Shown here in pieces: positions 19,951 to 31,452 of a stretch of 64,000 bases of DNA. Origin of the DNA: Rhipicephalus microplus (lineage: Eukaryota > Arthropoda > Arachnida > Ixodida > Ixodidae). The position numbers and the translations under genes are program-made. Location: positions 79,006,987 through 79,070,986 of the forward strand of contig NC_134707.1 of NCBI RefSeq assembly GCF_043290135.1, read 5' to 3'. A model generated the notes under the pieces. The model did not search any database. It saw only the letters and a program-made list of their open reading frames with translations, and was not told where the DNA came from. The first letter of the stretch is position 1; each line of letters opens with the position of its first letter.

Positions 19951-20735
19951 TGTTTTAACAGATGATTACTTCCAGGAGCTTCGCCCAATCTCATCATCAT
20001 TCACCTTGTGGATCTGCCTTCGATTTTTTTCCTGTTTCGTATTCTGCCTCTTCACCCCAGTGTCTGCGAGTGAAACCACCTCTGACTCTGTATTGTTAGC
20101 CTTTAAGAGTGCTTCTGCACTCTCTCTTTCGGAGGTATGACCGGTGCACAAACCCGGGCAGTCAAACTCTCGCTTGACGAACATATTCGCATAGCATTCC
20201 ACCATATTTGTGACCTCTGTTAGCGCATGAAGGGGTAAACATCAATCAGCGGCCATTGCCTCATAACCATCACGGTCCTCACCGTCGTCACACCGGTGAT
20301 TTTTTAGTCCTCCTTCAACAGAGATATCATAGGTAATCCTACCTCTTCATTACATGCCTCACCCCCTCAAAAGTTTGAAACCACCAGGCACTGCAAACTG
20401 AACTACCTTGTTCCAAGCTTGAGAAGCTGTCCGTCGCTTCAATAAGCTTCGCAAGATTCCTGCTTTCTTGGCGGCCCACCACTGTGCCTTCCTTTATCTG
20501 AGCTCCTCATTCTGAGGTAAGGCTGTTGCGAGGCTCGAGGATAACTTTGCAGGAATTCAGCTCGCCCCAGCAAACCGCGCTATCAGAGCCAACATTAGCA
20601 CGTGGCTTACCCCCTTGCATCTCCGACAGAATCTTTTTGCCCATAGCGAGTTCGAGTGTCTCCTAGAGTTTCATCCGCTCCTCATACCACACTCTCAACT
20701 CCGCTCTGTTCAGTCTCATTTTATCCGCCATTTCC
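19951..20735 (-). pseudogene. Gag remnant of the LTR retrotransposon at 16.1-21.1 kb
   Basis: From an ATG at about 20,735 the minus strand reads MADKMRLNRAELRVWYEERM, then LELAMGKKILSEMQGG after a stop. Further down are a serine/acidic stretch and an end reading KVNDDEIG. I recall this as a tick gypsy gag start. The frame is broken by stops and the sequence ends where Helitron-derived sequence begins. Confidence 0.55.
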
Positions 20736-20807
20736 AGTAATACGCCCTTGTGTTCGTCACCGTTCTCACCGCGTCTAAAAATAAACTTGAAACACAAACA
20801 GCTTGGT

Positions 20808-20826
20808 CCTGTCACTATGGACGCCA
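20808..20826 (-). promoter_or_regulatory. Putative primer-binding site
   Basis: On the minus strand, TGGCGTCCATAGTGACAGG begins three bases after the inferred LTR end (ACA at 20,830-20,832). The TGG start and position fit a tRNA primer-binding site and orient the element. Confidence 0.6.
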
Positions 20827-20829
20827 ATT

Positions 20830-21136
20830 TGTTATGCGAGGTTCTTTTTCTAATGTTCGTAAGAGCTTTGTAGGTTTGAACCTCCGAGAGTTTTCATGAA
20901 AGACAAAGCTGTTTGTAAAAACGAAACCCGCTCGAATGTTTATTTAAAAGGCAAAAAGACGAAAGTGTCCCAGAATACGGAAACCCTTGATGAAAAGTTG
21001 GCTGGACGCAGTAAAACCTTTCTAATTACAAACAAAACACCAATTCAGTTAATACAGCTAAACTACACAGTCCGAATGTGGATAAGTGATGAAGTAGCGC
21101 GGGATATCTGTTTGGTCTCGCCAACTCATTGACGGC
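20830..21136 (-). repeat. LTR-like direct repeat, 5' copy
   Basis: This is the mate of 16,140-16,446, in the same orientation and at equal length. The outer LTR boundary beyond 21,136 is not clear, because the two copies diverge there. Confidence 0.7.
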
Positions 21137-22479
21137 TGGGTGATGCTTCAAAGGCGAGCACCTCAAACGCACACACTCATCACAAAGCCTTATTTTATCC
21201 TTTGAGCTTACTCGCACATCAATATGAAGGTGCGGGTCAGGCATGAAGATAGTCCCTGTTCGCAGTGCGTATTTACCATGCAGAATTGAAAGTTACGTTC
21301 TGTGTGCAAGTCCTCCCTTCCAATGCTACCACAGCTCTGTTCAAATTGTCTGCCGAATCACAACTGCACAAACACTCTCTTTATAACTCTGAACTTAAAT
21401 GTTTAACTGAGCGTTACACCATACAACTTCACCTTCATCCTGTCGCAACGATACACACAAGTACACTTCCTATGTTAAACAAGAGGTCACTTATTGTCCC
21501 TTGAAAAAAAAAAGTTATGTGCACCCTGCGGGGTACTAAAGTGCCAACAGTGGTACATACGCATTATCATCTGACGAGTACTCCGTGATATGAACCGGCT
21601 GGTCTTTGAGTGTACTGCAACTTCCTAATGAGCAGCACCGGTAAAACGCAAAAAATGACAACACAGTGCGAATGCTCTTCAAACAAGATGAAAAATCGTC
21701 TTCCTGCTTTAATGATCAGGAAGTGGCAAGCATTCTTTAAAGATGAACATCATGCAGGTGTCTGGGATTTTGAAACGTCGACATCCAATATAGTTCCACT
21801 TGTGAAACATCTCTGTCTAAGAAGTGCTTACACAATTGAGGCACATGGAGCTTCCTTAGGTGGTGGCGATGCTTATGGCTAACAGGTGCCATTCTTGCCG
21901 ATCGATTATTGAACCAAAATAATGCTTTTTTTTTGCAAGCAGGACTTGTCTTCTAACTTCATATCCAACAGCAGAGGGCACCACGCCAAACTGGTTCAAA
22001 TATCCTGCCAAATCACAGCCATGCATGCACATTCTGCTTAATACTCCAAACAAGAAAAGAAAGCTTGCCTGCTCTCAAGAGCACTCAACTCTGACTGCCT
22101 TGATAAAATGATACGCACAAACTTTCTCTACTCCACGGCACACGTCGCTGTTGTGGCCTCTCCTCAGGCAGGTGACGGACAGCGACAACACATATTAAAA
22201 CTGGCATTTAATGTCGTAAACCATCCTTAAAAAGGCGGTGCTGCCACACTGTGCAACACCAGTGGTAAATAAAAAGAGGAAAGAGAGAGGGAATGCACAT
22301 TCTGAGGGCTTTTGCACAAGGTTGACTGACCACTTAGTGAAGTCAAAAGTGCAACTGCAGCAGCTCCAATACATGGCTCCAACACACACACATGCCTCCA
22401 ATGTCAAGAAAAGCTCACTTATTGTCTACTAAAACGGAAATGCAGATTGTGTAATAATAATGCCTCTGTGTTAACAAAA
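21137..22479. other. Non-coding flank of the satellite with an old internal duplication
   Basis: No gene is recognised. A diverged satellite monomer is visible at about 21,560-21,650. Sequence before it (about 21,360-21,500) resembles sequence before the main array (about 22,290-22,420), each ending in tcacttattgtc. This suggests an old duplication of about 0.9 kb. Confidence 0.45.
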
Positions 22480-25400
22480 TGTTGACAGCGGCGCATGCTC
22501 GTTTTCGTTTGGAGAGTGCTCCCCGATATGAAGCTTTGTATTCATTTGAGCATAATGCATCTTCGTAATATGCAGTACTCGCAGAACACAAGATGAGCGC
22601 TGAGCGGTACATGTCCGTATTCATTTGGCGAGTGCTTTAAGATATAAAACAGCAGGTCTTCGTTTTAGCAGACTGCATCTTCGTAATAAGCAACACCGGC
22701 ACAACACAAAAGACAAGCTCCAGGCGGTATATGCCTTTTTCATTGGGTGTGTGCTTCACAATATGAACCAGCAGGTCTTCATTTGAGCATACTGCATCTT
22801 CATAATAAGCAACACCGGCAGAACATAGTAGACAAGCACCGAGTCTTACTTACCCATTTTTATTTGGGGAGCGCTTTACGACATAAAACAGCAGGTCTTC
22901 GTTTCAGCATACTGCATCTTCGTAATAAGCAACACCGGCACAACACAAAAGACAAGCTCCAGGCGGTATATGCCTTTTTCATTGGGTGTGTGCTTCACAA
23001 TATGAACCAGCAGGTCTTCATTTGAGCATACTGCATCTTCATAATAAGCAACACCGGCAGAACATAGTAGACAAGCACCGAGTCGTACTTACCCATTTTT
23101 ATTTGGGGAGCGCTTTACGACATAAAATGGCAGGTCTTCGTTTGAGCATACTGCATCTTCGTAATAAGCAGCACCGGTACAACACAAAAAAGAAGCTCTG
23201 AGCGGTATATGCCTTTTTTATTGGGTGTGTGCTTTACAATATGAACCAGCAGGTCTTCATTTCAGCATACTGCATCATCGTAATAAGCAACACTGGCGGA
23301 ACATAGTAGACAAGCACTGAGCGGTACATACCCATTTCTATTAGGCGAGTGCTTTACGATATAAAACGGCAGGTCTTCGTTTGAGCATACTGCATCTTCG
23401 TAATAAGCAACACTGGCAGAACATATTAGACAAGCATTGAGCGGTACACACCCACTTTTATTCGGCAAGTGCTTTACGATACAAAACGGCAGGTCTTCGT
23501 TTCAGCATACTGCATCTTCGTAATAAGCAGCACCACCACAACACAAAAGACAAGCTCCAAGCGGTATATGTCTTTTTCATTGGATGTGTGCTTTACAATA
23601 TGAACCAGCAGGTCTTCATTTGAGCATACTGCATCTTCGCAATAAGCAACACCGGCAGAGCATAGTAGACAAGCACTGAGCGGTACATACCCACTTTTAT
23701 TTGGCAAGTGCTTCACGATATAAAACGGCAGGTCTTCGTTTCAGCATACTGCATCTTCGTAATAAGCAGCACCAACACAACACAAAAGACAAGCTCCGAG
23801 CGTTATATGCCTGTTTCATTGGGTGTGTGCTTTACAATATGAACCAGCAGGTCTTCATTTGAGCATACTGCATCTTCGTAATAAGCAACACCGGCAGAAC
23901 ATAGTAGACAAGCGCTGAGCGGTACATACCCATTTTTATTTGACGAGTGCGTTACGATATAAAATGTCAGGTCTTTGTTTCAGCATACTGCATCTTCGTA
24001 ATAAGCAGCACCGGCACAACACAAAAGACAAGCTCTGAGTGGGATATGCCTTTTTCATTGGGTGTGTGCTTTACAATATGAACCAGCATGTCTTCATTTG
24101 AGCATACTTCATCTTCGTAATAAGCAGCACCGGCAGAACATAGTAGACAAGCACTGAGCGGTACATACCCATTTTTATTTGACAAGTGCGTTACGATATA
24201 AAATGTCAGGTCTTCGTTTCAGCATACTGCATCTTCGTAATAAGCAGCACCGGCACAACACAAAAGACAAGCTCTGAGTGGTATATGCCTTTTTCATTGG
24301 GTGTGTGCTTTACAATATGAACCAGCAGGTCTTCATTTGAGCAGACTGCATCTTCGTAATAAGCAACACCCGCAGAACATAATAGACAAGCACTGAGGGG
24401 TACATACCCATTTTTATTTGGAGAGTGCTTTACGATATAAAACGGCAGGTCTTCATTTGAGCATACTGCATCTTCGTAATAAGCAGCACCAACACAACAC
24501 AAAAGACAAGCTCCGAGCGGTATATGCCTTTTTCATTGGGTGTGTGCTTTACAATATGAACCAGCAGGTCTTCATTTGAGCATACTGCGTCTTCGTAATA
24601 AGCAACACCGGCAGAGCATAGTAGACAAGCACTGAGCGGTACATACCCACTTTTATTTGGCAAGTGCTTTACGATATAAAACGGCAGGTCTTCGTTTCAG
24701 CATACTGCATTTTCGTAATAAGCAGCACCAACACAACACAAAAGACAAGCTCCGAGCGGTATATGCCTTTTTCATTGGGTGTGTGCTTTACAATATGAAC
24801 CAGCAGGTCTTCATTTGAGCATACTGCATCTTCGAAATAAAACACACGGCAGAGCATAGTAGACAAGCACTGAGCGGTACATACCGACTTTTATTTGGCG
24901 AGTGCTTTACGATATAAAACGGCAGGTCTTCGTTTGAGCATACTGCATCTTCGTAATAAGCAACACTGGCAGAACATATTAGGCAAGCATTGAGCGGTAC
25001 TTACCCATTTTTATTCGGCGAGTGCTTTACGATATAAAATGGCAGGTCTTCGTTTGAGCATACTGCATCATCGTAATAAGCAGCACTGGCACAACACAAG
25101 AAACAAGCTCTGAGCGGTATATGCCTGTTTCATTGGGTGTGTGCTTTACAATATGAACCAGCAGGTCTTCATTTCAGCATACTGCATCATCGTAATAAGC
25201 AACACTGGCGGAACATAGTAGACAAGCCCTGAGCGGTACATACCCATTTCTATTTGGCGAGTGCTTTACGATATAAAACGGCAGGTCTTCGTTGGAGCAT
25301 ACTGCATCTTCGTAATAAGCAACACTGGCAGAACGTATTAGACAAGCATTGAGCGGTAATACCCACTTTTATTCGGCAAGTGCTTTACGATACAAAACGG

Positions 25401-27186
25401 CAGGTCTTCGTTTCAGCATACTGCATCTTCGTAATAAGCAGCACCAACACAACACAAAAGACAAGCTCCGAGCGGTATATGCCTTTTTCATTGGGTGTGT
25501 GCTTTACAATATGAACCAGCAGGTCTTCATTTGAGCATACTGCATCTTCGTAATAAGCAACACCGGCAGAACATAGTAGACAAGCGCTGAGTGGTACATA
25601 CCCATTTTTATTTGACGAGTGCGTTACGATATAAAATGTCAGGTCTTCGTTTCAGCAGACTGCATCTTCGTAATAAGCAGCACCGGCACAACACAAAAGA
25701 CAAGCTCTGAGTGGTATATGCCTTTTTCATTGGGTGTGTGCTTTACAATATGAACCAGCAGGTCTTCATTTGAGCAGACTGCATCTTCGTAATAAGCAAC
25801 ACCGGCAGAACATAATAGACAAGCACTGAGGGCTACGTACCCATTTTTATTTGGAGAGTGCTTTACGATATAAAACGGCAGGTCTTCATTTGAGCATACT
25901 GCATCTTCGTAATAAGCAGGACCAGGACAACACAAAAGACAAGCTCCGAGTGGGATATGCCTTTTTCATTGGGTGTGTGCTTTACAATATGAACCAGCAT
26001 GTCTTCATTTGAGCATACTTCATCTTCGTAATAAGCAGCACCGGCAGAACATAGTAGACAAGCACTGAGCGGTACATACCCATTTTTATTTGACGAGTGC
26101 GTTACGATATAAAATGTCAGGTCTTCGTTTCAGCATACTGCATCTTCGTAATAAGCAGCACCGGCACAACACAAAAGACAAGCTCTGAGTGGTATATGCC
26201 TTTTTCATTGGGTGTGTGCTTTACAATATGAACCAGCAGGTCTTCATTTGAGCAGACTGCATCTTCGTAATAAGCAACACCGGCAGAACATAATAGACAA
26301 GCACTGAGGGGTACATACCCATTTTTATATGGAGAGTGCTTTACGATATAAAACGGCAGGTCTTCATTTGAGCATACTGCATCTTCGTAATAAGCAGCAC
26401 CAGGACAACACAAAAGACAAGCTTTGAGTGGGATATGCCTTTTTCATTGGGTGTGTGCTTTACAATATGAACCAGCATGTCTTCATTTGAGCATACTGCA
26501 TCTTCGTAATAAGGAACACCGGCAGAACATAGTAGACAAGCGCTGAGCGGTACATACCCACTTTTATTCGGCAAGTGCTTTACGATACAAAACGGCAGGT
26601 CTTCGTTTCAGCATACTGCGTCTTCGTAATAAGCAGCACCAACACAAAACAAAAGACAAGCTCCGAGCGGTATATGTCTTTTTCATTGGGTGTGTGCTTT
26701 ACAATATGAACCAGCAGGTCTTCATTTGAGCATACTGCATCTTCGTAATAAGCAACACCGGCAGAGCATAGTAGACAAGCACTGAGCGGTACATACCCAC
26801 TTTTATTTGGCAAGTGCTTTACGATATAAAACAGCAGGTCTTCGTTTCAGCATACTGCATCTTCGTAATAAGCAGCACCAACACAACACAAAAGAGAAGC
26901 TCCGAGCGGTATATGCCTTTTTCATTGGGTGTGTGCTTTACAATATGAACCAGCAGGTCTTCATTTCAGCATACTGCATCATCGTAATAAGCAACACTGG
27001 CGGAACATAGTAGACAAGCACTGAGCGGTACATACCCATTTCTATTTGGCGAGTGCTTTACAAGATAAAACGGCAGGTCTTCGTTTGAGCATACTGCATC
27101 TTCGTAATAAGCAACACTGGCAGAACATATTAGACAAGCACTGAGCGGTACCTACCCATTTTTATTTGGCGAGTGCTTTACGATAT
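22480..27186. repeat. Satellite array, left part (119/120-bp monomers, 239-bp dimers)
   Basis: About 20 dimers, each of two related monomers, share the core gcatactgcatcttcgtaat. Monomers alternate between caacaccggcagaacatagt and cagcaccggcacaacacaaa forms. Variant markers recur at 1,911-1,913 bp (23,261/25,173; 23,434/25,346; 24,101/26,012; 24,394/26,307), showing a higher-order unit of eight dimers. Short minus-strand frames run through the array but follow from the monomer sequence. The array breaks off at 27,186 because of a gypsy insertion and resumes at 33,249. Confidence 0.95.
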
Positions 27187-27572
27187 TGTCACGGGGTCGT
27201 GACGTGGCCAAAGACAGGAAACTTCGTGTTGGGATTTAACTGTTTATTTGGGCGAACCTGTGCCCGGTAAAGGGAAAGTCTAATTACAGCAGCAGTCTTG
27301 CACAGATAGCAGTCTCGGACTGACAGCGGCGAACGCAGCGTCGGCCTTCGATCAACAAGTGACAAGCAGCGAAGCGCGTCGGCATTTATACCCTTGCCGT
27401 CGAATGTTCTAGCGTTATCGCTGGCGGTGGCGTAGGTTCCAGAACAATCTGTATCGTTCGCACAGTGAGCGTGATCTTATCGAAATGATCTACTACAGTC
27501 CGGAACCTTCTCTAAACCTGCAGGCGCGGTTTGCGCCGAGAATCGTGTGGTGTTGTGAAATGGAACGTGGCA
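27187..27572 (-). repeat. 3' LTR of the satellite gypsy element
   Basis: Plus-strand ends are TGTCACGG and ACGTGGCA. A TATA-like motif (minus-strand ggtataaatg) lies at about 27,383-27,394 and aataaa near 27,243. It lacks 21 bp present in the 5' LTR. Confidence 0.9.
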
Positions 27573-27583
27573 TTGCCCCCCTC
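27573..27583 (-). promoter_or_regulatory. Polypurine tract
   Basis: The minus strand reads gaggggggcaa directly before the 3' LTR start (TGCCACG), the expected position of the plus-strand primer. Confidence 0.7.
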
Positions 27584-27702
27584 GAAAAAAGGCATCGTCC
27601 CGATGCTTTAACTAAAGATGAAGGTACAATAATAATGCAAGAAAGTACAATGAATAAATTACAATACAACAATAATAAAAAACACTGTTTCAGTTTGTTA
27701 AC

Positions 27703-28981
27703 GTGCATGAAACAGCTTGAGGCGCGCGACATGGACGACTTCAGGTCGCGATCGGCGTCGTTGAGAGTTCGTGATGCCGTCGGGGACAACCTCGTACTAA
27801 AGTGGGCCGAGACGTCGAACCACCTTGTACGGTCCGAAGTACCGTCGCAGAAGCTTTTCACTTAGTCTACGTCGGCGTATCGGCGTCCACATCCAAACAC
27901 GTTCACCGGGCTGGTATTCCACGAAGCGTCGTCGAAGGTTGTAACGGTGGCTGTCGGTCGTCTGTTGATTCGTGATACGGAGACGCGCAAGTTGTCGGGC
28001 TTCTTCGGCGCGTTGAAGGTACTCGCTCACATCGAGGTTTTCTTCGTCGGTGACGTTGGGTAACATGGCATCGAGCGACGTTGCCGGGCTCCTTCCGTAG
28101 AGCAATTTGTATGGAGATATCTGCGTCGTCTCCTGCACCGCTGTGTTGTATGCGAAGGTCACATACAGAAGAATGGCGTCCCACGTCTTGTGCTCGACAT
28201 CGACGTACATTGACAGCATGTCGGCGATCGTCTTGTTAAGCCGCTCTGTGAGGCCGTTGGTCTGTGGGTGGTACGCTGTCGTCCGGCGGTGGTTTGTTTG
28301 GCTGTATGCCAAGATCGCTTGAGTTAAGTCGGCAGTGAATGCCGTTCCTCTGTCGGTGATAAGTACCTCCGGGGCGCCGGGACGTAGGACGATATTTTCG
28401 ACGAAGAACTTAGCTACCTCGGATGCACTGCCTTTTGGCAGGGCTTTTGTCTCGGCGTAGCGGGTGAGGTAGTCGGAGGCTACCACGATCCACTTGTTTC
28501 CGAAAGCTGACGTCGGGAACGGCCCCAGTAGGTCCATACCAATCTGCTAGAAAGGTCGGCAAGGTGGATCAATTGGCTGCAGAAGACCCGCTGGCCTTGT
28601 CGGCGGTGTCTTGCGTCGCTGACAGTCCCGGCATGTCCTCACATAACGAGTGACGTCGGTGGTAAGACGTGGGCAGTAGTACCTTTCTTGTATCCTCGCG
28701 AGCGTGCGGGAAACACCGAGGTGCCCTGCCGTCGGATCGTCGTGCAGGGCCTGCAGGAGTTCTGGTCGCAGAGCTGAAGGCACCACAAGGAGGTACTTAG
28801 CTCGAAGCGGTGAAAAGTTTTTCTTTTGTAGAAGACCGTTTCGTAGAAAGAACGACGCAAGTGCGCGCTTGAATACCTTTGGGACTTCGGCGGTCCTGCC
28901 TTCGAGGTATTCTATTAGGGCTTTAAGTTCCGGGTCGGCCCGCTGTCGTTCAGCGAAGTCGTCGGTAGTTATCGTTCCCAA
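27703..28981 (-). pseudogene. Integrase of the satellite gypsy element, nonsense-broken
   Basis: The minus-strand frame at 28,981-28,547 has the zinc-binding region (HDDPTAGHLGVSRT, then CRDCQRR). The frame at 28,537-27,797 has the catalytic core: D in GMDLLGPF, D in ITDRGTAF, and E in YHPQTNGLTERLN. It continues into a C-terminal YQPGERVWMW region. Stops (TAG) separate the two at about 28,546 and cut the tail near 27,797, after which the frame continues to about 27,703. Integrase here follows RNase H, the normal gypsy order. Confidence 0.9.
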
Positions 28982-31423
28982 GAAGTAGTCGTCATCCGAG
29001 TCGTTGGGTAGCGGTTGGTCGACAGGCGCACGAGAGAGACAGTCAGCGTCGGAGTGTTTTTTGCCGGACTTGTAAATGACAGTAATGTCATATTCTTGAA
29101 GTCTCAGGCTCCATCGTGCGAGGCGACCTCAAGGGTCCTTCAAGGTGGCTAGCCAACACAAGGCGTGGTGGTCACTCACAACTTTGAAGGGCCTGCCGTA
29201 GAGGTAGGGGCGAAATTTCGACGTAGCCCAGATGATGGCGAGGCACTCCTTTTCTGTTGTGGAATAATTTGCTTCTGCTTTGGATAGCGATCGGCTGGCG
29301 TAACTAATAACCCTTTCAAGTCCGTCGGCCCTCTGCACAAGAACGGCGCCACGACCTACCCTGCTTGCGTCAGTATGTATTTCTGTCTCGGCGAATTCGT
29401 CGAAATGGGCAAGTAACGGAGGCGTCTGGAGGCGATGTTTAAGCTCCTGGAAAGCGTGTTCCTGTGGCATTTCCCACTTGAACTCCGAGTCGGCCTTGGT
29501 AAGGTTAGTGAGAGGATCGGCGATGCGGGCAAAGTTTTTCACGAACCGCCTATAATAGGCGCACAGGCCCAGAAATCGGCGCACGGCCTTCTTGTCAGTG
29601 GGCAGCGGGAAGTCAGCGATGGCGGCTGTTTTCTGTGGATCGGGACGAACTCCAGACTTGCTGATAACGTGCCCCAGAAACAAGAGCTCCTCATACGCAA
29701 ATCTGCACTTTTCTGGCTTCAGTGTGAGTCCGGACGTCTTGATGGCTCTAAGTACAGCTTCAATGCGCCGAAGATGTTCGTCGAAACTCGAGGAAAACAC
29801 GACAACGTCGTCCAAGTACACAAGGCAAGTCTGCCACTTCAATCCTGCCAGTACTGTATCCATAACGCGTTGAAAAGTTGCAGGCGCTGAGCAAAGGCCG
29901 AAGGGCATCACCTTAAACTCGAAGAGGCCGTCCGGTGTTATAAACGCCGTCTTCTCTCGGTCTCTTTCGTCGACTTCGATTTGCCAATAGCCAGTCTTGA
30001 GGTCCATTGACGAGAAGTACTTGGCGTTATTGAGCCGATCAAGTGCGTCGTCTATTCGTGGGAGAGGATACACGTCCTTTCTTGTGATTTTGTTCAGGCG
30101 GCGATAATCGACGCAGAAACGTAGGGTCCCATCCTTTTTCTTCACTAACACCACGGGGGATGCCCACGGACTCTTGGACGGCTGGATAATGTCATCTCGC
30201 AGCATTTCATCAACTTGTCTCTTCATTGCCTCACGTTCTCGTGTCGAAACCCTGTACGGACTCTGACGGAGTGATCTGGCATTTTCTTCGGTTATGATTC
30301 GATGTTTCATCATTGGGGTCTGCCGAATTTTCGATGACGACGAAAAGCAATTTTCGTATTGCAGGAGCAGGGCCTTGAGCTGTTCTTGCTTATCGTTCGG
30401 AAGTCTGGGATTGACGTCGAAAGCTATGGGAGGGGCTTGGTTCCTCTGAGCAGGTTCCACAAAATCGGCGAGGGCGAAAGCACTGGGGGCTTCGACAATT
30501 TCTTCGATGTATGCGACCGTTGTTCCCTTGTTCACATGTTTGTACTCATTGCTGAAATTCGTGAGCATAACCGTTGCTTTGCCTCCCCGCAGCTCTGCAA
30601 TTCCTCTTGCGACGCAAATATTTCGGGTGACCAACAGATGCTGACTGCCTTGAACGACGCCTTCCAAGTCAGGTGATTTAGGAGCGCCGACTGAAATAAT
30701 GACGCTAGAACGAGGCGGAATGATGACTTGTTCTTTCAGCACATTCAAGGCGTGGTGTCCTGACGGCGTGCGCGGCGGTGATTTAGGAGCGCCGACTGAA
30801 ATAATGACGCTAGAACGAGGCGGAATGGTGACTTGTTCTTCCAGCACATTCAAGGCGTGGTGTCCTGACGGCGTGCGCGGCGGTAGTGCTTCTTCTGTGG
30901 ATAACGTTATCGACCTTGTTTTTAGGTTGATGACAGCACCATGGAGGCATAAGAAGTCCATGCCAAGGATGACATCTGTCGAGCAACGCTGTAGGACTAC
31001 GAAGTCTGTAGGATAAATACGGCCGTTAATGGTGACTCTCGCTGTGCAGATTCCTGCAGGCGTTACGAGATGACCTCCGGCTGTGCGGATTTCAGGGCCT
31101 TTCCAAGCTGTCCTAACTTTCTTTAACTTTGCGGCGAACGACCCACTGATGACAGAATAGTCGGCTCCAGTATCGACGAGAGCAGTCACACTGTGGCCGT
31201 CGATAAGAACGTCGAGGTCACTAGTTCGCCGTCTCGCATTACAGTTAGGGCGTGGCGTCGGGTCACGGCTGCGTCGGCTTGTTTTGCTGCTTCCATGTTG
31301 CGTCGTCCGGCCACCTTCGGTAAGTGAGCTTTTGCCTTCAGGGCTTTGCCTGGTTGGTGTTGTGTTCAAAAAGCTCCGTCGCGTCGTCGTCGTCGTCGGA
31401 GGATCTTCGGTAGTTCGTCGCAC
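28982..31423 (-). pseudogene. Protease, reverse transcriptase and RNase H of the satellite gypsy element
   Basis: A 764-residue frame (31,423-29,129) holds a protease with DTGAD at residues 84-88 and an ILGMDFL flap. An in-frame 35-residue tandem duplication follows at roughly 215-285. Next come the RT ([16 protein letters not shown] at about 536-539) and RNase H ([31 protein letters not shown]). A TGA at 29,126-29,128 cuts RNase H, and coding resumes in frame to a KSGKKHSDADCLSR end. Protease, polymerase and RNase H lie upstream of integrase. Confidence 0.92.
30675..30884. repeat. Tandem duplication, 2 x 105 bp, in pol
   Basis: Copies start at 30,675 and 30,780 and differ at two positions. 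The unit is 35 codons and stays in frame, duplicating a segment between protease and RT. Confidence 0.95.
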
Positions 31424-31452
31424 AGCAACCGCACCTCCATCGGTTGCTGCCC

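Noticed and set aside
22747..27010. Many 60-98-codon frames on both strands that repeat similar peptides
   Set aside because: They are a by-product of the monomer sequence, shift frame with every 119-bp unit and have no consistent start, so I did not call a gene.
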